DNA from: Bacillota bacterium
GTDB lineage: Bacteria; Bacillota; Clostridia; Christensenellales; SZUA-584
Length of the DNA stretch: 64,000 nt
Assembly: GCA_023412005.1 (NCBI GenBank)
Contig: JAEYOE010000025.1
Location: 67,808-131,807, forward strand
Reading direction: 5' to 3'
Position numbers and translations under genes: made by a program. Shown here in pieces: positions 57,683-64,000 of this stretch (positions are counted from its first letter, which is position 1; each line of letters opens with the position of its first letter). The notes below the pieces were generated by a model. That model did not search any database. It saw only the letters and a list, made by a program, of their open reading frames with translations, and was not told the DNA's origin.

Positions 57683-59212
57683 TTATTTGATTTTAAATGA
57701 GAGTGTACAGTCCTTAAGCACAGTCGATTCCTCCTGCCAGCCTTTCACGTCGTCCTTTTTGATCTTCGTCGGCTCACCCTCTACGTACGGCACATCGTCG
57801 TAACCGGCAAACCGGCTTAATATCAGCTCAATTTCAAAGTTATCTATTGCATCCAGCTCCGACGCAAGCATATCAAGATAGATGCACATACCGAGGTCTT
57901 CCCCGTTCTCCTCTAGACCATATTGTTCCCCGCTGGTATTTAGCTTGGTGCCGTCACCTATAACGCTTGGAATTAAGCTGTGCAAAAAGCACTGCTTATC
58001 AAGCTCACTCCAGCTTTCGGGGCAGGTGATGCTTACATACAGCTCCGCGCCGGACGCGTAGCAATCCATACGCTTCGCGGTCATTTTAACGCCTGCCATA
58101 TCCACGGTTTTATTCACAAACGTGATATAATCAGGATCGCTGTCTCTATCTGCCCATGCATACGTGCCTTCGCCAATGAATTCAACAGATTTATCAATGA
58201 TATAGCTCTGCATATTTTTATAGCCTGCTGACGGATCGAAGCTGAAGCACAGCTTCATTATGCCGATGATTTCGCTCTGATGAACAAGCATATCATCAAC
58301 TTTTATCGGTGCAGCATAGTCTGTTACCATCAAGGGTATATGAATTTCCACCAGCTGAATCCCCTCCAGCTTGTTGCTTCCTGCCAGGAATTCTTTTGGG
58401 TTATACTCAGGATCATACGCCTGTACTTTTTTGATATCCTCATAATACTGTTCTCTATGTTCTGCGGGTAAATCTTCGGCTTTTATCGCATCTTCGCTTT
58501 TTGTATGTGTAAAATCAATCGTTGTGGTGAACGAAACGCTTTTGTCTGCTTCAATCAGTTTTATGCCTTCATCGCTCACGCTGCCATCATTGTTTATATA
58601 TGAAAGATATTTAATGTAATCAGAATCAGCAAGATGCGAGCTGACACTATGGGCAACCTTTTTACCGTTCAGAATCACATAACCCGGATTGCTCATGGAT
58701 ATACCGATTTGGTACGGACTCTGATTTCCATTCCCGCCCATAATCAATTCGGGAGCACCGCCGCCCATATTAAACGACACCATAAGCTCTTTACCGTCGA
58801 AAAACACATCGCCCAAAGTCGGATTAAGTTTGTCTGCCCATTCCTGCCAATCGGGCACGATTTTAACGATTTCAATGCTGTTAGGCATAACCGTTTCCTC
58901 AGGCATCGTTTCATCAATAATTGCATCAAGCTCTGGTGTGGATGGCCTTATGTCCGCTGGCTGCGCAATGTAGTTCTGCACACTGCGATTGACGGTGAAC
59001 CACTGCGCAATTGCCGCGCGCACCGACGGCACCGACACACAAACCACCGCCAGCGCCACAATACCCGCTGCCACGGGAATAAGCCATCGATGAGGTCTGC
59101 GTGTTGTCGTGGCTGTTTTCATTCTCAGCACTTTACTTCTGATGCTGTCCTGATCGGGCAGCAGACTTCCTATCGCTTGTTTATATAACTGATGTTCACT
59201 ATTGCTCATCAT
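57683..59212 (-). CDS. DUF4179-type membrane anti-sigma factor
   Basis: The 509-residue protein has a short cytoplasmic N-terminus (1-42), one membrane helix (about 43-62, IPVAAGIVALAVVCV) and a large extracellular beta-rich domain. DUF4179 proteins are encoded with ECF sigma factors and act as their membrane-bound regulators. Its start overlaps the sigma gene by 14 bases. The N-terminus is short for a classic zinc anti-sigma domain and lacks the HxxxCxxC motif, so the inhibitory contact must differ. The signal sensed is unknown. Confidence 0.82.
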   Translation of the reverse strand: MMSNSEHQLYKQAIGSLLPDQDSIRSKVLRMKTATTTRRPHRWLIPVAAGIVALAVVCVSVPSVRAAIAQWFTVNRSVQNYIAQPADIRPSTPELDAIIDETMPEETVMPNSIEIVKIVPDWQEWADKLNPTLGDVFFDGKELMVSFNMGGGAPELIMGGNGNQSPYQIGISMSNPGYVILNGKKVAHSVSSHLADSDYIKYLSYINNDGSVSDEGIKLIEADKSVSFTTTIDFTHTKSEDAIKAEDLPAEHREQYYEDIKKVQAYDPEYNPKEFLAGSNKLEGIQLVEIHIPLMVTDYAAPIKVDDMLVHQSEIIGIMKLCFSFDPSAGYKNMQSYIIDKSVEFIGEGTYAWADRDSDPDYITFVNKTVDMAGVKMTAKRMDCYASGAELYVSITCPESWSELDKQCFLHSLIPSVIGDGTKLNTSGEQYGLEENGEDLGMCIYLDMLASELDAIDNFEIELILSRFAGYDDVPYVEGEPTKIKKDDVKGWQEESTVLKDCTLSFKIK

Positions 59213-59762
59213 TTTTCAATTCCTTTCTAACCGCGTTTCTTGCGCGCCAAAGTCTGGTTTTCACGTTCTGCTCGCTGAGTTTAAGCTGCTCCGCGATCTT
59301 CGCAATGGACATATCGTAGTAGTAGAAAAGCACGAACGCCTTAAACGACAGCAGCGGCAGCTGCGCCACAACGCCATGCACAGCCTCCAGCGCCTGCTTG
59401 TTATCAATCAAAGCTTCAAATGAGATTTCATCCGCTTCGATTTTTTCATCGCATCCGCCAAGGTCAGTTTCGGCTTCTCTTTTTATCGCAGTTCTTTTAT
59501 AGTGCCGACTGAGTTCTTTTTCGGTGAGCTTAATAATAAAAGCTTCCGGAAACCGAATATCATCAAAGCCTTTTTTCAATATCCGTGAATAGAAATTGAA
59601 GTAGACGTTTTGCATGATGTCGTCCACCTGATCGGCACGGCTCGTTTTAATAATCACGAATTTTAAAATCTCAGAATACGTGTCATCGTATATTTTGTTA
59701 AAGTAGTCTTTTTCATTCATGCTTTGCGTTCGCTCTCGCTCAAAATAACTTGTTATCTCCAT
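59199..59762 (-). CDS. ECF-type RNA polymerase sigma factor
   Basis: The 187-residue protein has sigma region 2 (about 20-85, DQVDDIMQNVYFNFY) and region 4 (about 128-180, AKIAEQLKLSEQNVKTRLWR). It is co-encoded with a DUF4179 protein. A start at 59720 (MNEKDYFNKI) is possible, but the binding site AGGTG favours 59762. The region upstream has an ECF-like promoter, suggesting autoregulation. Confidence 0.9.
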   Translation of the reverse strand: MEITSYFERERTQSMNEKDYFNKIYDDTYSEILKFVIIKTSRADQVDDIMQNVYFNFYSRILKKGFDDIRFPEAFIIKLTEKELSRHYKRTAIKREAETDLGGCDEKIEADEISFEALIDNKQALEAVHGVVAQLPLLSFKAFVLFYYYDMSIAKIAEQLKLSEQNVKTRLWRARNAVRKELKNDEQ

Positions 59763-59797
59763 TGCACCTACCCTTTCTGAACCGGTTCACTTTATAA

Positions 59798-59824
59798 GAG
59801 GCGAACATATAAAAAAAGGTCACA
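59798..59824 (-). promoter_or_regulatory. candidate ECF promoter of the sigma/anti-sigma operon
   Basis: Minus-strand TGTGACC (59824-59818) followed by a T run and CGCCTC (59803-59798), 14 bases apart, resembles the GTGACC-T-rich spacer-CGTC pattern of clostridial ECF promoters. No better sigma-A promoter was seen between 59763 and 59890. Confidence 0.5.
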
Positions 59825-59920
59825 CTAATCTTAGCAAATTTTTGTACAAAAAGAAAAAGTATCTTTAATAGCCCTTATATTATCATGTTGATTACAAATC
59901 AATACATACAACCTACGTTA

Positions 59921-59929
59921 TGCTATAAT
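59921..59929 (+). promoter_or_regulatory. extended -10 promoter of the acyltransferase gene
   Basis: TGCTATAAT is a perfect extended -10, 29 bases before the ATG at 59958. Confidence 0.6.
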
Positions 59930-59957
59930 GACAATAACAAAACAACGAGGTGCACTG

Positions 59958-61181
59958 ATGGACAACGTTAAACGGTTCGACATGCAGCAGCCCCCGAAGA
60001 GACAAAAAAATTACCTGAGGGTGTTAACATGGCTGATAAGCTTCCCTGTTGTGTGGCTGCGCGGCCTGAAAATCAACAAGACAAACATGAAAGGCCTTAA
60101 TCCCCCTTATCTGCTGCTCTGCACGCATAAATCGTTTATCGACTTCATGGTGACCACCGCGTGTGTGTTTCCGCACCGCGCGAACTATGTGGTGGCCATC
60201 GACGGCTTTATCGGCCGGGAAAAGCTGCTGCGCAACGTGGGCTGCATATGCAAACGCAAGTTTACCAACGACGTGCAGCTTGTGATGCATTTAAAAACGG
60301 TCATCGACAACGGCGACATCCTCGTCATCTATCCTGAAGCACGGTATTCATTGATCGGCACCAACGCCTGCTTGCCCGAGTCACTCGGCAAACTCGCCAA
60401 ATTGCTCAAAGCGCCCGTGGTCACGCTCAGCATGCACGGCAATTTCTTGTATTCGCCCATTTGGAATCTGCACAAAAGGCGCGTCGCGCTGGAGGCAGAC
60501 ATGACGCAGATCATCACGCAGGACGACATACTATCCCTGCCGAAGGATGAAATCAACAAACGCATTAACGATGCCTTTGTGTACGACGAATTTCAATGGC
60601 AAAAAGCCAACAATATACGGATTAACTACAAAGACCGCGCGAAGGGGCTGCATAAGGTGCTGTACAAATGCCGCAGCTGCGGCACGGAATATGAAATGCG
60701 CTCTGAAAAAGACCGGCTATGGTGCGCGCATTGCGGCAGCGAATGGACGATGTCAGAATACGGCGAACTGATTGAACCGGACACCAAGAAGCCTGTTCAC
60801 ATTCCGCATTGGTATGAGTTTTTGCGCGATGAAGTGAAACGGCTGATTGAGGCAGGCACCTACTTCTTCTCCTCTGACGTGGTTATCGACAGCCTGCCGA
60901 ACGCCGACGGCTATATTCGTCTCGGCGAAGGGCGGCTGACGCATGATATGTCGGGCTTTACGCTGGAAGGCATTCTAAATGGCCGCTCATTTCTGCTGAA
61001 AAAGGACCCGCTGTCGATGTATTCGTGCCATATTGAATATGACTATATGGGCAAGGGCGATTGTATCGATTTATCCACGCTGAACGACACGTATTACATT
61101 TACCCAAAAACACATCAGTGGTCGGCCACGAAGTTGTCGCTGGCCACGGAAGAGCTGTATAACTTCTATTCTTCAAAATAA
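59958..61181 (+). CDS. PlsC-like acyltransferase with zinc ribbon
   Basis: The start at 59958 (MDNVKRFDMQQPPKRQKNYL) follows GAGGTG. The 407-residue protein has a PlsC domain with catalytic HKSFID (H57, D62) and a PEARYS motif in place of EGTRS. After it comes a four-Cys zinc ribbon (CRSC, CAHC, about residues 233-252) and a C-terminal domain of about 130 residues not known in classic PlsC. It probably acylates lysophosphatidate or a related lipid; the extra domains suggest a specialised role. A two-way terminator follows. Confidence 0.85.
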   Translation: MDNVKRFDMQQPPKRQKNYLRVLTWLISFPVVWLRGLKINKTNMKGLNPPYLLLCTHKSFIDFMVTTACVFPHRANYVVAIDGFIGREKLLRNVGCICKRKFTNDVQLVMHLKTVIDNGDILVIYPEARYSLIGTNACLPESLGKLAKLLKAPVVTLSMHGNFLYSPIWNLHKRRVALEADMTQIITQDDILSLPKDEINKRINDAFVYDEFQWQKANNIRINYKDRAKGLHKVLYKCRSCGTEYEMRSEKDRLWCAHCGSEWTMSEYGELIEPDTKKPVHIPHWYEFLRDEVKRLIEAGTYFFSSDVVIDSLPNADGYIRLGEGRLTHDMSGFTLEGILNGRSFLLKKDPLSMYSCHIEYDYMGKGDCIDLSTLNDTYYIYPKTHQWSATKLSLATEELYNFYSSK

Positions 61182-61184
61182 CGT

Positions 61185-61211
61185 AAAAAAGGACCTGTCT
61201 GGTCCTTTTTT
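61185..61211. terminator. bidirectional terminator
   Basis: AAAAAAGGACC (61185-61195) pairs perfectly with GGTCCTTTTTT (61201-61211) across TGTCT. It serves the acyltransferase gene (+) and the CBS gene (-). Confidence 0.92.
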
Positions 61212-61639
61212 CATTCAAAGCGTCCGCCCGGCTCCGAAATATCACGCAGGGCTTCCTCTGCGTCGTCCTGAAGTTCCGGCTCGAGCGACAAATCTCCGAG
61301 CGCCACAATGCCCACAAGCTGGCCGTTATTGACGATCGGCAGTCTCCTTATCTGGTTTTGGCTCATCATTTGCGCCGCTTCGTGGACATTCATATCCGGC
61401 TCACCCACCACAAGTTCCTGCGACATCACACTGCGCACAGCCTGATGGGCTGAATCCTGACCTTCAGCAACGCTTCTCAGGGTGATATCTCTGTCTGTCA
61501 AAATACCCACCACTTCACCCTGCTGACACACGGGAATCGATCCGACATCATAGCGCTTCATCATTTGCGCCGCTTTTTGTATCGAATCGTCGAGACCAAT
61601 ACAAGCAATATCGGTTGACATTATATCTTTAACCTTCAT
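61211..61639 (-). CDS. CBS-domain pair protein
   Basis: The 142-residue protein consists of two CBS domains (about 7-60 and 71-125) with the usual patterns GSIPVCQQGEVVGILTDRDI and RRLPIVNNGQLVGIVALGDL. CBS pairs bind adenine nucleotides and regulate partner proteins; the partner is unknown. The acidic tail (PELQDDAEEALRDI) is short. Start follows AGGTG. Confidence 0.9.
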   Translation of the reverse strand: MKVKDIMSTDIACIGLDDSIQKAAQMMKRYDVGSIPVCQQGEVVGILTDRDITLRSVAEGQDSAHQAVRSVMSQELVVGEPDMNVHEAAQMMSQNQIRRLPIVNNGQLVGIVALGDLSLEPELQDDAEEALRDISEPGGRFE

Positions 61640-61724
61640 CTTTTCACCTCCGTGGCTTATTTTGCCCTGAGAAAAAAGATATATGAGTTCAAACTATAAA
61701 TTCAATATTTTTTATTGCATAACT

Positions 61725-61753
61725 ATTATACCAAGCCGCACGCGTGCGACCAC
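61725..61753 (-). promoter_or_regulatory. promoter and palindrome before the CBS gene
   Basis: Minus-strand TATAAT (61730-61725) is preceded by the perfect 12-base palindrome CGCACGCGTGCG (61737-61748), which fills most of the spacer. The -35 position reads GTGGTC, weak, so an activator or repressor may act here. Confidence 0.4.
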
Positions 61754-61807
61754 GAGTAAAACAACATGTGCAACGCATGCTGTCTCTCATTGGCGACAGA
61801 AAAGAAA

Positions 61808-61833
61808 AGACGGCACAGCTTTTTGCCGTGCCG
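61808..61833 (-). terminator. terminator of putP
   Basis: On the minus strand CGGCAC (61833-61828) pairs with GTGCCG (61816-61811), followed by TCTTTTCTTTT. It lies 26 bases after the stop. Confidence 0.75.
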
Positions 61834-61858
61834 CTGATGTTTGTCTATTAAGAGGGGG

Positions 61859-63415
61859 CTAAATGCCCGCCTTAACTTCTTCGAACTCTCTTTGTATTTC
61901 TTCAGAGGGCTTTTGGGTCAGAAGCGAAACCACGACGATGCAGATGCAGGAGAACACAAAGGCGGGGAACAGGCAGTAGATACCGAACACGCCGCCGAGC
62001 GGATTAAGCAGCAGTTTCCAGACAAAAACCATAGCGCCGCCGCCTATCATACCCGCTATGGCACCCGCGTGGTTGATGCGTTTCCAGAACAGGCAGAACA
62101 GCATCAACGGGCCGAAAGTGGCGCCAAAGCCTGCCCATGCGAAGGACACCAATGTAAATATAACGCTGTGCTCGTCCAGCGCGATGACGATGGCAATGAG
62201 CGCAATGACCACAAGCGTGATACGCGAAACAAGCATGACGTTTTTCTCGGAGGCTTTTTTATGGAACAAGCCCTGATAAATGTTCTTGGCAAAGGCCGAA
62301 GCCGCAATCAGCATATAAGAGTCAGACGAGCTGATGGTGGCGGCGAGTATGCCGGCCATGGTAAACCCGGCCAAAAGCGCAGGGAGCAGATTGGTGGACA
62401 TCAGTATAAACACGCTTTCCGACTGGCTGGCAGTGCTCAGTGCGGCAGGGAATAGCGTGCGCCCAATCAGCCCGATAAAAACAGCAGCAAACAGCGAGAT
62501 TACACACCATACCGTGGCGATACGTCGCGATTTTTTCAGCTCGTTTTCTTTGCGGATCGCCATAAAACGCAGCAGTACCTGCGGCATGCCAAAGTATCCA
62601 AGGCCCCATGACAGCGTGGAGATGATGGTCAGCAAGCCGTAAGGAGCCGCTTCGCCGAAAACAGGCGCGCCGTTGGTCACCTGCTGAACGCCGTCTACCA
62701 CAGTGGGTGTGGCGATGCCGAACATTTCGAAGAACCCGGGCATGTTTTGGGCATTGCTGATCACGGCACTGACACCGCCCGCGGCATTGGTGCCCAGCAC
62801 AAGTACGAGCACAAGCGCGCAGATCATAATGACCGCCTGCATAAAGTCGGACGCGCTCTCGGCAAGAAAGCCACCGACGATGGTATAAACGAGGACAAAG
62901 ATTGCCCCCATTATCATCATGGTGATGTAGGGAGCGCCGAAGAGCGTAGAGAACAGTTTGCCGCATGTAACGAGACAGCTGGCAGCGTACACGCAGAAGA
63001 AAACCAATATGAAAATGGCACATATGGTCATGATGATTTTTTTCTTTTCTTTAAAACGGTTTGAGAAAAAGTCCGGAATCGTAATGGCGTTGCCGCTCTT
63101 TACGCTGTAGCGGCGAAGCCTTTTGGATACGATCAACCAGTTGATATACGTACCGATTGCGAGGCCGATTGCTGTCCACATCGCATCAGCCAGGCCGCAC
63201 CAGTACGCCACGCCGGGCAGGCCCATCAGCAGCCAGCCGCTCATGTCCGAGGCTTCCGCACTCAAAGCCGCAACCCACGGGCCGAGCGATCGTCCGCCTA
63301 AGAAGTAGGCTTCGGAGTTTTTGTTGGCACGCTTTGCGAAGAACAGGCCAATCCCGATGACAGCAGCCATGTAGACACACATGGCGATGAGAATTTGTAT
63401 TGTGTTGGAATCCAA
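61859..63415 (-). CDS. putP: sodium/proline symporter
   Basis: The 518-residue protein has about 13 membrane helices and close PutP features: YFLGGRSLGPWVAALSAEAS, SDMSGWLLMGLPG and AESASDFMQAVIM. It imports L-proline with Na+. I choose the TTG start at 63415 (product DSNTIQILIAMCVY...), preceded by AGGAGG; the frame open to 63451 contains the binding site itself. Long leader with an attenuator-like hairpin (63455-63491). Confidence 0.92.
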   Translation of the reverse strand: MDSNTIQILIAMCVYMAAVIGIGLFFAKRANKNSEAYFLGGRSLGPWVAALSAEASDMSGWLLMGLPGVAYWCGLADAMWTAIGLAIGTYINWLIVSKRLRRYSVKSGNAITIPDFFSNRFKEKKKIIMTICAIFILVFFCVYAASCLVTCGKLFSTLFGAPYITMMIMGAIFVLVYTIVGGFLAESASDFMQAVIMICALVLVLVLGTNAAGGVSAVISNAQNMPGFFEMFGIATPTVVDGVQQVTNGAPVFGEAAPYGLLTIISTLSWGLGYFGMPQVLLRFMAIRKENELKKSRRIATVWCVISLFAAVFIGLIGRTLFPAALSTASQSESVFILMSTNLLPALLAGFTMAGILAATISSSDSYMLIAASAFAKNIYQGLFHKKASEKNVMLVSRITLVVIALIAIVIALDEHSVIFTLVSFAWAGFGATFGPLMLFCLFWKRINHAGAIAGMIGGGAMVFVWKLLLNPLGGVFGIYCLFPAFVFSCICIVVVSLLTQKPSEEIQREFEEVKAGI

Positions 63416-63454
63416 AATGTGTTTCCTCCTGTCGTGTATTATTGCGGGCATGAA

Positions 63455-63491
63455 ATAAAAAAGTCATGCAGTGCATGAACATTAATGACTT
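63455..63491 (-). promoter_or_regulatory. attenuator-like hairpin in the putP leader
   Basis: On the minus strand AAGTCAT (63491-63485) can pair with ATGACTT (63467-63461) followed by TTTTATTT, a terminator form. The competing perfect dyad TCATGCA-C-TGCATGA (63478-63464) uses part of the same 3' arm. Confidence 0.4.
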
Positions 63492-63498
63492 CACAGAA

Positions 63499-63527
63499 AG
63501 TTTACATTATCGGTCAGCATATTGCAA
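63499..63527 (-). promoter_or_regulatory. promoter of putP
   Basis: Minus-strand TTGCAA (63527-63522), 17-base spacer, TAAACT (63504-63499), about 85 bases before the TTG start. Confidence 0.5.
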
Positions 63528-63833
63528 TAATTATGTGAGGAAATCATTCATAAATGAATAATTTGCGCCGTAATCAGACGTGTTTGTCATTTGCGGCTTG
63601 CATGCCCCACATGAAAAAACGAAAAGGGACAGGAAACTCAATCAGATTTGCTGGTAAAACTGATGGTTCAACTGGTATATCCCCGGCTCGCACAGAGCTA
63701 GACGTAACCAACGGAATCGGCGGCATCGGTGCTATGGATTGATTGTTGTTAAGTACGCTTAAATAGCAGTAGCCTGCCGTGCCCATGGTCGCATCTCAAA
63801 TACAATATCCGAGAAAGCTCATAAAAAGCAAGA
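63528..63833. other. intergenic region between putP and the rRNA operon
   Basis: About 300 bases with short open frames on both strands but no ribosome binding sites; the compositions resemble spurious frames often predicted next to rRNA operons. No feature is supported. Confidence 0.5.
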
Positions 63834-63861
63834 AGCCCGCCGTGCGCAGTGCAAGCGGGCT
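63834..63861 (-). terminator. terminator of the rRNA operon
   Basis: On the minus strand AGCCCGC (63861-63855) pairs with GCGGGCT (63840-63834) around a 14-base loop, then TCTTGCTTTTT. It lies about 28 bases after the 5S 3' end. Confidence 0.8.
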
Positions 63862-63888
63862 CCCCGTAAGAAGATATATTGAAAATTG

Positions 63889-64000
63889 AATCCGGCAGCT
63901 ACCTACCCTCCCGGGCCGTTTCCAGCCAAGTACTATCGGCGTATAAGGGCTTAACTTCTGTGTTCGAGATGGGAACAGGTGGATCCCCTTAGCTATCGCC
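63889..64000 (-). rRNA. rrf: 5S ribosomal RNA, partial
   Basis: The minus strand reads GGCGATAGCTAAGGGGATCC at the window edge, then ACCTGTTCCCATCTCGAACA, AAGCCCTTATACGCCGATAG and GGAGGGTAGGTAGCTGCCGG, a clear 5S rRNA. The first few 5' bases lie beyond the window. It is the last gene of an rRNA operon whose 23S and 16S genes would be to the right. Confidence 0.96.

Noticed and set aside
63554..63786. Overlapping 62- and 70-codon frames on both strands before the 5S gene
   Set aside because: No ribosome binding sites, and the composition is like spurious frames commonly predicted around rRNA operons.
1..64000. CRISPR arrays, prophage or intact insertion sequences
   Set aside because: No regularly spaced repeats, phage structural genes or transposase frames were seen anywhere in the window.

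Overview
The window looks like the chromosome of a low-to-medium GC Gram-positive anaerobe of class Clostridia. The evidence is the Firmicutes-type S10-spc-alpha ribosomal cluster with a KOW protein before infA, zinc-type S14 and L36, the ecfA1-ecfA2-ecfT-truA tail, desulfoferrodoxin and rubrerythrin in place of aerobic defence, clostripain and LytR-CpsA-Psr proteins, and lipoproteins with clear lipoboxes. A Christensenellales-like lineage is a guess; no marker here fixes the family.

Layout. 1-142 is the 5' end of truA. A flippase-like membrane protein (369-1532, +) sits between truA and the ECF transporter genes (1591-4063, -). 4209-19840 (-) is one long ribosomal cluster running from rpsJ to rplQ and including secY, adk, map, infA and rpoA. 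Its promoter lies about 200 bases before rpsJ. 20239-23058 holds a gene remnant and an nfeD / zinc-ribbon / floA membrane operon. 23300-26855 holds a clostripain-like lipoprotein and a peroxide/superoxide group (Fur/PerR-type regulator, desulfoferrodoxin, rubrerythrin). 27336-30079 holds two cell-wall proteins. 30756-37572 holds a sodium symporter, a patatin, a serpin lipoprotein, an ACT/LOG/DUF2179 operon and an HD protein. 37637-37946 is tRNA-Ser(UGA) followed by a tandem duplication of its 3' tail and terminator. 38181-39996 is an AT-rich pair with a DbpA-type RNA helicase. 40227-45825 holds an unknown lipoprotein, an FtsA-like ATPase with beta-grasp-like modules and an orphan trpB. 46029-57637 is a series of transporters, regulators and redox enzymes, several with readable operators (Crp/Fnr-, MerR- and MarR-type). 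57683-63415 holds an ECF sigma/anti-sigma pair, a PlsC-like acyltransferase, a CBS protein and putP. The window ends inside a 5S rRNA gene (-), the last gene of an rRNA operon.

Functional links. The ribosomal cluster is probably transcribed largely from one strong promoter. A second promoter, nested in the rplQ terminator region, serves the ECF energising module. Envelope functions are prominent: floA/nfeD, LCP, NlpC/P60, acyltransferase, flippase-like protein. Intergenic space carries at least two families of MITE-like repeats, a family of short GTCACC/GGTGAC hairpins and several decayed genes. I saw no CRISPR array, prophage or intact insertion sequence. The most unusual items are the tRNA-tail duplication, the FtsA-like protein with beta-grasp-like modules, the MerR-type promoter with a 19-base spacer before the alcohol dehydrogenase, and the divergent Crp/Fnr regulator locus.
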